Below are positions 9,064 to 17,079 of a stretch of 64,000 nucleotides of DNA, piece by piece. The notes under the pieces are model-generated. The model was given only the letters and a program-made list of their open reading frames with translations. It was not told where the DNA came from and made no database searches. Position numbers and translations under genes: made by a program. Positions within the stretch are counted from its first letter, which is position 1; every line of letters begins with the position of its first letter. This DNA comes from an uncultured Tateyamaria sp. GTDB lineage: Bacteria; Pseudomonadota; Alphaproteobacteria; Rhodobacterales; Rhodobacteraceae. The stretch is from assembly GCF_947497045.1 (NCBI RefSeq), contig NZ_CANMEU010000004.1, positions 1 through 64,000 on the forward strand. Direction: 5' to 3'.

Positions 9064-9574
9064 AAGACGCCCGCGCCTTTTCAAAGGCCGCCATCGCGGC
9101 GGTAAATCCGCGCAGGGAAAAGCTGACCCTGACCGTTTCGCCCTCGACAAGGCTCATTGCGGTTTCGGCAGTCAGACCGCTTTGGAGCTGACGCAAAAGC
9201 CGATCATTCAGCACAATCAGCACCCAGCATCCGGCCTGATTGCAGTTGCGATACCGAACCCGCCTTTCGTTCTGACCATCAATCCGCAGCCCGAAATCCG
9301 CAGGAAGGAAAACATCGATGGGGACCTGAACAAGCAAGACAAGACCCTCATCCGATGGCGCAACAGACACGGCCATGACGTCTTGGGTCTTGCCCTCGTG
9401 CGCAATTTGGACACGCTGCCAGACGCGGCAGGTTTCAGAAGCTTGCGCAGTGCAGGTCACGCGCCAGTCTTCGAACTCTTGCGGAACGGACCAATCAACC
9501 GTGTCCTGGGCAAGCGCATGAAAGGGCCAGCTCAATATAAAGAACGCCAGCGATATAAAGCGCTTAGACATCAT
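9056..9574 (-). CDS. IalB (invasion associated locus B) family periplasmic protein
   Basis: This is a 172-residue protein with a clear signal peptide ending HALA, then the IalB pattern: a DWSVPQEFEDWRVTC opening, a Cys pair, a VPIDVFLPADFG segment, and a second Cys pair in NCNQAGCW. The start is the first of two adjacent ATG codons at 9574 and 9571, preceded by GGTGGG. It is the first gene of the ialB-cdiB-cdiA-cdiI block and its stop overlaps the cdiB start by 8 bases, so it is very likely cotranscribed. IalB proteins are exported and known from Bartonella as invasion factors; a role in supporting two-partner secretion, for example as a periplasmic chaperone, is inference from context. Confidence 0.8.
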   Translation of the reverse strand: MMSKRFISLAFFILSWPFHALAQDTVDWSVPQEFEDWRVTCTAQASETCRVWQRVQIAHEGKTQDVMAVSVAPSDEGLVLLVQVPIDVFLPADFGLRIDGQNERRVRYRNCNQAGCWVLIVLNDRLLRQLQSGLTAETAMSLVEGETVRVSFSLRGFTAAMAAFEKARASYE

Positions 9575-9870
9575 GTACCCACCACACATACCACAACTGA
9601 TCGCCGAAGCTCACCACTTTGGAATCGCCGTATTTTCCACCCGCCCCAGTGCAGGCGACTTACTATTTCATATAACCGCAAACCCGGCGGCCTCTGCCAC
9701 TTGGGCTGCATCTGTCGCAAAGAGTGCGCGCGTTATTGCCACTGAGGGTTGTCAAAATCGGCATCAATTGGCGCACGGAGCGGCAGGTCAAGAAAGAGTG
9801 GTGCAGGTGAGAGGAAAACCCCAGAACCTACACGGCCTCAAGTCGCCGCAGGTGGTCGATCACTAGAAGC
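9575..9870. other. intergenic region upstream of the CDI operon
   Basis: These 296 bases between ialB and the tRNA-Leu gene hold no credible coding region; the plus-strand open frame here lacks protein-like composition and crosses the ialB start. The CDI operon promoter should lie here on the minus strand. I see no pair of -35 and -10 boxes good enough to call. Confidence 0.5.
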
Positions 9871-9957
9871 TGGTGCGGGCGGTGGGACTCGAACCCACAC
9901 GGGGCGAGGCCCCAACAGATTTTAAGTCTGGTATGTCTACCATTCCATCACGCCCGC
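9871..9957 (-). tRNA. tRNA-Leu(UAA)
   Basis: Read on the minus strand, the 87-base gene has acceptor arms GCGGGCG and CGCCCGC, an A discriminator and an encoded CCA. The anticodon loop CTTAAAA places anticodon UAA. A long variable arm with a GGGGC...GCCCC hairpin marks it as a class II tRNA, and the T arm contains GGTTCGAGTCCC. The 3' end faces the CDI region. Confidence 0.95.
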
Positions 9958-10001
9958 ATGCGCCCTTGTTAGGCAATCGGGCGGTACACCTCAAGGGTGT
10001 C

Positions 10002-10556
10002 TCAGATATCTTCGCCGTTTGGCCCCAACGCAGCCCCCTTGGCCAGCAATCCCCGCTCCGACAGCCACGGATTGTTTTCCACGGCTGCCAAAAGCTGAAG
10101 GCGTGCTTCGGCTCTTCGGCCCAAGTTCATCAGCGTCAGCGCGCGCCCTGATTGAGCCGCCACATGACGCGGCGACAGGGCAAGGGCCGCATCCAGATCC
10201 GTCAACGCAGCCTCGAAATTTCCACCCAAAAAGTTGCTGAAGGCGCGTTGGTTGTACCCTTCGGCATAGTCGGGACAGTAGGTGACAAGCTGGTCGAACG
10301 TAGCGACAGCCCCCGTCAGATCAAAATTGTTGCGCTGGCGCATGCCCCGGTCCAGCACCTCCTGGGCCGCAGCATCCGGTGCACGCAGCCACACTTGCCA
10401 CATCTGATCCGAAATCGGACGCCCTGCCTGTTCATCCGGCGCGGCTCGCGCGGCTTCGATCAAGCTGGACAATTCATCGGAATAGTCAGGCACATCAGGG
10501 CACGTCTCGGCCAAGGCGGGGGCGGCAAAGGCCAGCGAAAGCAAAATGTGTTTCAT
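10002..10556 (-). CDS. periplasmic TPR-repeat protein
   Basis: This encodes 184 residues from the ATG at 10556, chosen because it opens a good signal peptide (MKHILLSLAFAAPALA) directly; the longer frame from 10616 would bury it. The mature part has two tetratricopeptide-like helix pairs at about residues 75-155, with the pattern A-x-S-N-F-L-G-x-F-E-A-A-L-x-D-L-D-A-A. Function is unknown; such proteins scaffold protein contacts in the periplasm. It stands alone between tRNA-Leu and putR, with the same direction as both. Confidence 0.7.
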   Translation of the reverse strand: MKHILLSLAFAAPALAETCPDVPDYSDELSSLIEAARAAPDEQAGRPISDQMWQVWLRAPDAAAQEVLDRGMRQRNNFDLTGAVATFDQLVTYCPDYAEGYNQRAFSNFLGGNFEAALTDLDAALALSPRHVAAQSGRALTLMNLGRRAEARLQLLAAVENNPWLSERGLLAKGAALGPNGEDI

Positions 10557-10608
10557 GCCCTGAATGATGCGCCACATAGGCCGCAGGTCAAGTACATACC
10601 CGCTAGGG

Positions 10609-11109
10609 TCAATCAATGCCGGGCAACATGACCTCCTTCACCGCTTCCATTGCCACGAAGGTTGAGGTGGAGGCCACAAAGGGCAACGTCGAAATCACAT
10701 CCCCCAGAAAGGCGCGATACTGCGCCATGTTCCGGGTGCGTATCTTGAGCAGATAGTCGAAATTACCCGCGATCATATGGGCCTGTTCAATCTCGGCAAC
10801 CTGTTGAACGGCCTCGTTAAATGCCTTCAACGCCGCCTCGCGGGTATCACTGAGGCGTACTTCGACAAAAGCGACGTGATCAAGCCCCAACAGGATCGGG
10901 TCCAGCAGGGCGCGATAGCCCATAATGACGCCCGTTGCCTCAAGCCGTCGCACCCGGGCCTGGGTCGGGGATTTGGACAAACCGATGCGGGCGGCAAGGT
11001 CGGTGACGCTCATCCGCCCATCCTCGGCCAAGGCGACCAGAATCGCCTGATCAAACGCATCAAGCCCAGACAGGCGGGATGACTTTGATTTCATCTTATT
11101 TTCATCCAT
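10609..11109 (-). CDS. putR: Lrp/AsnC family regulator, probable PutR
   Basis: This encodes 166 residues from ATG 11109 (an ATG at 11130 would add 7). The N-terminal half has the winged helix-turn-helix of Lrp proteins (SVTDLAARIGLSKSPTQARVRRLE, shown here in parts: DLAARIGLSKSPTQ followed by ARVRRLE). The C-terminal half is the RAM/AsnC ligand domain with a YLLKIRT strand. It is divergent from putA with an 83-base gap that contains a perfect inverted repeat. In alphaproteobacteria PutR of this family activates putA in response to proline; the assignment rests on family plus position. Confidence 0.85.
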   Translation of the reverse strand: MDENKMKSKSSRLSGLDAFDQAILVALAEDGRMSVTDLAARIGLSKSPTQARVRRLEATGVIMGYRALLDPILLGLDHVAFVEVRLSDTREAALKAFNEAVQQVAEIEQAHMIAGNFDYLLKIRTRNMAQYRAFLGDVISTLPFVASTSTFVAMEAVKEVMLPGID

Positions 11110-11128
11110 ATGATCTGCATTGACTGAC

Positions 11129-11143
11129 AATTTCGACGAAATT
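11129..11143. promoter_or_regulatory. inverted repeat in putR-putA intergenic region, candidate PutR operator
   Basis: AATTTCG-A-CGAAATT is a perfect 15-base inverted repeat centred at 11136, midway between the divergent starts of putR and putA. Lrp-family regulators bind AT-rich dyads of about this size. Binding by PutR is inference. Confidence 0.45.
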
Positions 11144-11192
11144 CACTTTCCAGACCCTGTTACACTGATCAAAGTGGAAAAGGGAATGCACA

Positions 11193-14100
11193 ATGGCACG
11201 TGATACAGCTGAAGACTTGGCAACCGCATTGGATACGGGCATGTATGGCGACCCTAACGCTACGTTGTCTGATCTGATCCAGCTTGCCGATCTGTCACCG
11301 CGGGATCGCGCCGAAATCTGCACTCAGGCCGCCGACCTTGTGACCGGCATCCGCACCAGCGCCGCTCCGGGTTTGATGGAGGTGTTTCTGGCCGAATACG
11401 GCCTGTCCACCGACGAAGGTATTGCGCTGATGTGTCTGGCCGAGGCGTTGTTGCGGGTGCCGGATGCGGACACGATTGATGCGCTGATCGAAGACAAGAT
11501 CGCCCCCTCGAACTGGGGCAGGCATATGGGGCACTCGACCTCAAGCCTTGTGAACGCCTCGACCTGGGCACTGATGCTGACCGGACGCGTATTGGATGAT
11601 GACCAACCCGGGCCGATCAAGCACTTGCGCGGCGCAGTCAAGCGCTTGGGCGAACCTGTTATCCGGGCCGCCGTCAGCCGCGCGATGAAGGAAATGGGCC
11701 GCCAGTTTGTGCTGGGCGAAGACATTGACCGCGCCATGGACCGCGCGGCGGGGATGGAGGCCAAGGGCTTCACCTATTCCTACGACATGCTTGGCGAGGC
11801 GGCGCTGACGGATGCGGATGCACGCCGTTATCATCTCAGCTATTCGCGCGCGATCTCAGCGATTGCACGGGCCTGCACAAGTGCCGATATTCGCGAAAAT
11901 CCAGGCATTTCGGTCAAACTCTCGGCCCTGCACCCCCGCTACGAGCGCGCCCAAGAGACCCGCGTGCTGCGCGATCTGGTGCCACGCCTGCGCTCGCTTG
12001 CGATGCTGGCGAAATCCGCAGGCATGGGGCTGAACGTCGATGCCGAAGAGGCGGATCGGCTGTCCCTGTCCCTTGAGGTGATCGACGCGGTGATGGGCGA
12101 TGACGCGCTTGAAGGATGGGATGGGTTCGGCATCGTCGTGCAGGCCTATAGCCCGCGCGCAGGTGCCGCAATCAAGGCTGTCTATGACATGGCCAGCCGC
12201 CATGACCGCAAGATCATGGTCCGGCTGGTCAAGGGGGCCTATTGGGACACCGAGATCAAACGTGCGCAGGTCGAGGGAATGGACGGGTTTCCCGTCTTCA
12301 CCCGCAAGCCCGCCACCGACGTGTCCTACATCGCCAACGCGCGGCGCTTGCTTGGCATGACCGACCGCATCTATCCGCAATTCGCCACGCACAATGCGCA
12401 CACAGTGGCTGCGATCCTGCATATGGCCGACGGGCAGCCTTACGAATTTCAACGTCTTCACGGGATGGGCGAGGCGCTGCACACCATCGTGTTGCGCAAG
12501 CATAGCACGCGCTGCCGGATCTATGCACCTGTCGGGGCGCACAAGGATCTGTTGGCCTATCTGGTGCGGCGCTTGTTGGAAAACGGGGCCAATTCCAGCT
12601 TTGTGAACCAAATCGTGGATGAGGACGTGCCCCCCGAAGTCGTTGCAGCGGACCCATTTGCGGCCCTGGCAGAGGCGAGCATCACTATCCCCACCGGCCC
12701 GGCCCTGTTTGCGCCTGAGCGCCCCAATTCCATCGGCTTTGATCTGACGCATACGCCCACATTGGCGCACATTGAGGCGGCCCGTGACCCGTTCCGCGCG
12801 CATCGGTGGACAGCAGCGCCACTGACCGTGCACCCAACCGACGGAGCGGCACACCCGGTCATAAACCCCGCCAATCCCGATGACATCGTGGGCCATGCCA
12901 CGTCTGCAACCGCCGAGACGGTCACGCGCGCTTATGCCGACGCCCAGCCATGGGCTGTACCACTGCGCGAACGACATGCGGTATTGAATGCAGCGGCGGA
13001 CCTTTATGAGGCGCAGTTTGGCGAAATCTTTGCCCTGTTGGCGCGCGAGGCAGGCAAAACCCTTCCAGACGCCGTTGCCGAACTGCGTGAAGCGGTTGAT
13101 TTCCTGCGCTATTACGCGACCCAAGCCACAGATGACGCGCCCGCAGGTACTTTTGTGTGCATCTCGCCCTGGAACTTTCCACTGGCGATTTTCACGGGTC
13201 AAATTGCAGCCGCCCTCGCGGCAGGCAACGCGGTACTGGCCAAACCCGCCGCCCAAACACCGCTGATCGCGCACCGCGCGATCTCGATCCTGCATGAGGC
13301 GGGCGTCCCGCTCAGCGCGCTGCAACTTTTGCCCGGCGACGGCGATGTGGGTGCGGCCCTCACGGCGGATGGGCGCACCAATGGCGTGGCCTTTACCGGG
13401 TCGACAGCCACCGCCTTGCGCATCCGCGCAAGCCTTGCCAAACACGCGGCCCCCGGCACCCCGCTGATCGCCGAGACCGGCGGGTTGAACGCGATGATCG
13501 TGGACAGCACCGCCCTGCCCGAACAGGCGGTGCGCAGCATCGTGGAAAGCGCGTTTCAGTCCGCAGGCCAGCGATGTTCCGCGCTGCGCTGCCTCTATGT
13601 GCAGGACGATATCGCGCCCGCCTTCACCGAGATGCTGATGGGGGCGATGGACGCACTGGCCATCGGCAACCCGTGGGACTTGCCTACCGATGTGGGGCCC
13701 GTGATCGACTCCGAGGCCCGCCAAGGCATCGATGCGCACATCGCCGCTGCCCAAACTGAGGGCCGTGTACTGCACCGCCTCAAAACACCCACTGACGGCG
13801 TGTTTGTCGCGCCCACTCTGATCAAGGTGGATGGCATCGGTGATATTGAACGCGAAGTCTTTGGCCCCGTTTTGCACCTGTGTACCTTCAAATCCCGCGA
13901 TCTGAATCGGGTGATCGATGATATCAACGCGACGGGCTATGGGCTGACATTCGGGTTGCACACCCGCATCGACGACCGCGTGCAGCACGTGTCAGATCGG
14001 ATCCTGGCGGGGAACATCTATGTGAACCGCAACCAGATCGGCGCGATTGTTGGCAGCCAACCTTTTGGCGGAGTTGGACTTTCCGGCACAGGGCCGAAAG

Positions 14101-14603
14101 CGGGCGGGCCAGACTATCTTTCGCGGTTCCGCCAAGGCCGCATCACATCACAGGCAGACACATGGGCAAACGACGCCGCCCTACCCACACTGCCAACGCC
14201 ACCGCACTCCAGCTTTGGCGACACGCCTTTGCCCGGGCCAACGGGCGAATCCAATGTATTGAGCCACCGCGTCCGCCCGGCCATCCTGTGCGCCGGCCCG
14301 GGTCCCGATGCTGCCGCAAAGCAGGCAGAGGCGATCACCAAATTGGGCGGTCAGGCGGTGCAAGCCACCGGTCAGATCAATCCCGCAAACCTGACGGACG
14401 GCCCGGCCTATGGCGGTGTCCTGTGGTGGGGAGACGCCGAAACGGGGCGCGCCATGGCCTGTGCCCTTGCCGCCCGGCAGAGTGCCATCATTCCGCTGAT
14501 CACAACCATGCCGGACCGCGCACATGCCACAGTCGAGCGGCATATCTGCGTGGACACAACCGCCTCGGGTGGCAACGCGGCACTGTTGGGGGCGGCCAGC
14601 TAG
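11193..14603 (+). CDS. putA: bifunctional proline dehydrogenase / L-glutamate gamma-semialdehyde dehydrogenase
   Basis: This 1136-residue enzyme oxidises proline to glutamate in two steps. The N-terminal flavin-dependent proline dehydrogenase barrel (about residues 60-470) includes SVKLSALHPRYE and the conserved LVRRLLENGANSSF segment. The C-terminal aldehyde dehydrogenase (about 530-1000) has the SPWNFPLAIFTGQ cofactor-site motif, catalytic-site E761 in AETGG, and nucleophile C795 in GQRCSALR. About 130 further residues form a short C-terminal domain. There is no N-terminal ribbon-helix-helix domain as in E. coli PutA, so it is not self-regulating; control is by the divergent putR. AAAGGG precedes the start. 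Its end overlaps the end of the converging DUF4345 pseudogene by 4 bases. Confidence 0.95.
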   Translation: MARDTAEDLATALDTGMYGDPNATLSDLIQLADLSPRDRAEICTQAADLVTGIRTSAAPGLMEVFLAEYGLSTDEGIALMCLAEALLRVPDADTIDALIEDKIAPSNWGRHMGHSTSSLVNASTWALMLTGRVLDDDQPGPIKHLRGAVKRLGEPVIRAAVSRAMKEMGRQFVLGEDIDRAMDRAAGMEAKGFTYSYDMLGEAALTDADARRYHLSYSRAISAIARACTSADIRENPGISVKLSALHPRYERAQETRVLRDLVPRLRSLAMLAKSAGMGLNVDAEEADRLSLSLEVIDAVMGDDALEGWDGFGIVVQAYSPRAGAAIKAVYDMASRHDRKIMVRLVKGAYWDTEIKRAQVEGMDGFPVFTRKPATDVSYIANARRLLGMTDRIYPQFATHNAHTVAAILHMADGQPYEFQRLHGMGEALHTIVLRKHSTRCRIYAPVGAHKDLLAYLVRRLLENGANSSFVNQIVDEDVPPEVVAADPFAALAEASITIPTGPALFAPERPNSIGFDLTHTPTLAHIEAARDPFRAHRWTAAPLTVHPTDGAAHPVINPANPDDIVGHATSATAETVTRAYADAQPWAVPLRERHAVLNAAADLYEAQFGEIFALLAREAGKTLPDAVAELREAVDFLRYYATQATDDAPAGTFVCISPWNFPLAIFTGQIAAALAAGNAVLAKPAAQTPLIAHRAISILHEAGVPLSALQLLPGDGDVGAALTADGRTNGVAFTGSTATALRIRASLAKHAAPGTPLIAETGGLNAMIVDSTALPEQAVRSIVESAFQSAGQRCSALRCLYVQDDIAPAFTEMLMGAMDALAIGNPWDLPTDVGPVIDSEARQGIDAHIAAAQTEGRVLHRLKTPTDGVFVAPTLIKVDGIGDIEREVFGPVLHLCTFKSRDLNRVIDDINATGYGLTFGLHTRIDDRVQHVSDRILAGNIYVNRNQIGAIVGSQPFGGVGLSGTGPKAGGPDYLSRFRQGRITSQADTWANDAALPTLPTPPHSSFGDTPLPGPTGESNVLSHRVRPAILCAGPGPDAAAKQAEAITKLGGQAVQATGQINPANLTDGPAYGGVLWWGDAETGRAMACALAARQSAIIPLITTMPDRAHATVERHICVDTTASGGNAALLGAAS

Positions 14604-14976
14604 GCCGCGCTCTGCCGGATCGCATTCTGCCAGATGATTAACAGGGGCACGGCCAGTTCCAGCGCCATCGCCCCTGACATGATCGCATCCGGCTGACCCA
14701 CGGTGACCCAGGACAACACGCGCCCCAACCCGCCCACGAAGATGGCAAGCGCGATCATGCGAAACAACGCGACCTCGCGATCAATCCGCGGGATCGCATA
14801 CCAGACCATCACCGCCAGCCCGAAATAGATACCCGATTGATACCGAAACTGGCTGTCTATGGCGGCGTTTATCGCCTCGGGCGGCAAAAACGCGCGCCCC
14901 ACTCGATGGTTCAGGACCCCGTAAAAACGGGTATCAGGCTCAGCACCCCCACGACGATCTATAGTCCAGGTTTCAT
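14600..14976 (-). pseudogene. DUF4345 membrane protein gene with premature stop and frameshift
   Basis: The downstream part reads as a typical DUF4345 protein (DSQFRYQSGIYFGLAV onward, with three hydrophobic segments). The first membrane helix is missing from that frame. On the minus strand an ATG at 14976 with AAGGA nine bases upstream starts MKPGL, meets a TAG, then the same frame continues IVVGVLSLIPVFTG, which is the expected first helix; after TTTTTACGGGG the frame must shift by one base to join the conserved part. From 14976 to 14600 is 377 bases, one short of a multiple of three, consistent with one lost G. Two lesions (nonsense plus single-base deletion) argue for a decaying gene. A shortened protein starting at an internal GTG remains possible. 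Confidence 0.6.
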
Positions 14977-15091
14977 GCACGGCTTTCCTTGTCAGACACA
15001 CACCATATAGTACGGATAACGCACCATATCAATTCTGAACTACATGACGCAACCACTTGACCCGCCCGTGTGACTGACACAGCCTGCGCAC

Positions 15092-15826
15092 ATGTTTCCC
15101 ATCCGTGATCACAATCCATCCGGGCGCACGCCCTACGTCACCTACATGCTGCTTGCGGCCAATATTGGCATGTTCATTTCCTATGTCGGCCTGTTTGACG
15201 ATGCGCGCGCGATCAACGCCTTCTTCAACGCCTATGCGATCCTGCCTGCACGCATCTCGACCGGAGACGGATTTCAGACGCTTGTCACATCCATGTTCCT
15301 GCATGGCGGCTGGATGCACCTGATCGGCAATATGCTGTTTTTATGGATTTTCGGCGACAACGTGGAGGACGAGATGGGGCATCTGCCCTTCCTTGGCTTT
15401 TATCTTGCCACAGGCATTGCCGCAGGGCTGATCCACGTGGTGTCGGCCCCCTATTCGCTTGTTCCCACCGTCGGGGCATCGGGTGCGATTGCAGGGGTCA
15501 TGGGGGCCTACCTGCTGCTGTTTCCGCGCGCACGGGTGGATATCTTGCTGTTTTTGGTCGTGTATTTCAGGGTTTTCCCGATCCCCGCGTGGATCATGCT
15601 TGCCGTGTGGTTTGCGATGCAATTCATGGGCGGGCTTGGTTCTGATCCGCAGGCGGGCGGGGTCGCCTATTGGGCGCATGCGGGTGGCTTTGTTGCAGGG
15701 CTGATCCTGACCGCACCGCTCTGGCTGCGCCTTGGCGGGTCCACATTCTGGGAGCGCACCCACGGGCGGCCACCCCATCCCGAGGCGGTCTATGCCCGCT
15801 CCAGCATTCCCAGGGTGCGCCGATGA
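15092..15826 (+). CDS. rhomboid family intramembrane serine protease
   Basis: This is a 244-residue polytopic membrane protein. The rhomboid fold is marked by HGGWMHLIGNMLFLWIFG early on, the catalytic serine S130 in GASGAIAG, and the second catalytic residue H196 in WAHAGGF. About six hydrophobic segments are visible, and a proline-rich basic tail follows the last. It cleaves membrane-embedded substrates in the cytoplasmic membrane; the substrate is unknown. Its stop overlaps the start of the next gene (ATGA), so the two are translationally coupled. Confidence 0.92.
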   Translation: MFPIRDHNPSGRTPYVTYMLLAANIGMFISYVGLFDDARAINAFFNAYAILPARISTGDGFQTLVTSMFLHGGWMHLIGNMLFLWIFGDNVEDEMGHLPFLGFYLATGIAAGLIHVVSAPYSLVPTVGASGAIAGVMGAYLLLFPRARVDILLFLVVYFRVFPIPAWIMLAVWFAMQFMGGLGSDPQAGGVAYWAHAGGFVAGLILTAPLWLRLGGSTFWERTHGRPPHPEAVYARSSIPRVRR

Positions 15827-16185
15827 AAGCGTCCTGCCACTGTGGCGCAGTTGTGCTTGAGGTCACGCTGAGCGAGGGGCTTGGCACGGCGGGGCGCTGT
15901 GATTGTTCGTTCTGTGCCCGGCGCGCTGCCCCTGCGGTCACGGCCCCAAAGGACGGCGTGCAGATCATCCAAGGTGGCGATGCGCTGACGACCTACACAT
16001 GGGGCACCAAGACCGCCAAACACCATTTCTGCAAAATCTGCGGGATTTACATGTACCACAATCGCCGCTCGAACCCGGACGAGATCGGGGTGAACATGGG
16101 CACGCTCGAGGGGGTGAACCCGGCCCGCTTTGAACCCATCCCATGGGCAGACGGGATCAACCACCCGTCCGATCGCAAGCCCTAG
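15823..16185 (+). CDS. GFA family (glutathione-dependent formaldehyde-activating enzyme-like) zinc protein
   Basis: This encodes 120 residues from the ATG at 15823 overlapping the rhomboid stop. It shows the GFA zinc pattern: C5-H-C7, then C26-D-C28-x2-C31, and a later CKIC pair in HHFCKICGIYMY. The family is named after an enzyme that speeds S-hydroxymethylglutathione formation, but most members are uncharacterised, so only the fold is called. It converges on the inositol monophosphatase family gene with a 4-base overlap. Confidence 0.85.
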   Translation: MKASCHCGAVVLEVTLSEGLGTAGRCDCSFCARRAAPAVTAPKDGVQIIQGGDALTTYTWGTKTAKHHFCKICGIYMYHNRRSNPDEIGVNMGTLEGVNPARFEPIPWADGINHPSDRKP

Positions 16186-16967
16186 AGGCGGACAAGCTTG
16201 GCCAACTGGGCAAACAGCCCCTCATTGGCACAGATGATCTCGCCATCTTCCAGAATATCCTTGCCGGGCGTCAGCGGCTCGACCAGCCCGCCCGCTTCGC
16301 GCACGATCAACAAGCCAGCGGCGATATCCCACGCATTCAGACGGCGTTCCCAATAGCCATCATAGCGGCCCGCGGCCACATAGGCCAAATCCAACGCCGC
16401 CGCCCCAAACCGACGCACCCCCGAACAGGCCGGCATGACGCGGGCAAGCTCCTTAAGCGTCTCAGGCAGATCGGAGCGCCCGCCAAATGGCAGGCCCGTC
16501 GAAAACAGCCCCTCGATCATCTTGTTGCGTCCCGACACACGTAGCCGGGTGTCGTTCATAAAGGCGCCCTGCCCTTTTTCGGCAAAGAACATCTCGTCCT
16601 TGGCCGGGTCGTAAACGACGCCCGCAACCACCTGCCCTTTGTGTTCGAGCGCGATGGACACCGCCCAATGGGGCAGCCCGTGCAGAAAGTTGGTGGTTCC
16701 GTCCAGGGGGTCGACGATCCAGCGGCGGGTGGGATCCTCGCCGTCGGCTTCACCCCCCTCTTCGGCCAGCCAGCCATAGGTGGGCCGAGCGGTGCGCAAC
16801 TCGTCACGGATGATCTCTTCGGCGGCGATATCGGCTTTGGAGACGAAGTCACCTGCACCCTTCATCGACACTTGAAGGTTTTCAACCTCGCGAAAGTCCT
16901 TGACCAGCGACCGGCCCGCCTTGCGCGCGGCCTTCATCATAATGTTCAGATTTGCGCTGCCTTGCAT
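16182..16967 (-). CDS. suhB: inositol monophosphatase family protein
   Basis: This 261-residue enzyme has the lithium-sensitive phosphatase signatures: the EEGG acidic cluster in LAEEGGEADG, the metal-binding motif WIVDPLDGTTNF, and the second motif in WDIAAGLLIVREAGG. It hydrolyses inositol-1-phosphate and related sugar phosphates with magnesium. The SuhB name follows the usual annotation of roseobacter homologues; a role in RNA maturation as in E. coli cannot be judged here. The start MQGSANLN has GAGAG-type sequence a few bases upstream. Confidence 0.9.
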   Translation of the reverse strand: MQGSANLNIMMKAARKAGRSLVKDFREVENLQVSMKGAGDFVSKADIAAEEIIRDELRTARPTYGWLAEEGGEADGEDPTRRWIVDPLDGTTNFLHGLPHWAVSIALEHKGQVVAGVVYDPAKDEMFFAEKGQGAFMNDTRLRVSGRNKMIEGLFSTGLPFGGRSDLPETLKELARVMPACSGVRRFGAAALDLAYVAAGRYDGYWERRLNAWDIAAGLLIVREAGGLVEPLTPGKDILEDGEIICANEGLFAQLAKLVRL

Positions 16968-17079
16968 GAGGTCTCTCCGAGGGATGAGGGGGCCAAAGCC
17001 GCGCTATACGCCCCATGGATGCCCTTGCCAAGGGGGGCATGGGGTGTGCAGTCTGGCAGACACATAACAGGAGCGTTCA

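Noticed and set aside
11856-13988. 710-residue open frame antisense to putA
   Set aside because: It mirrors putA exactly, has shadow-like composition and no family motifs; long antisense frames are expected in high-GC codon usage.
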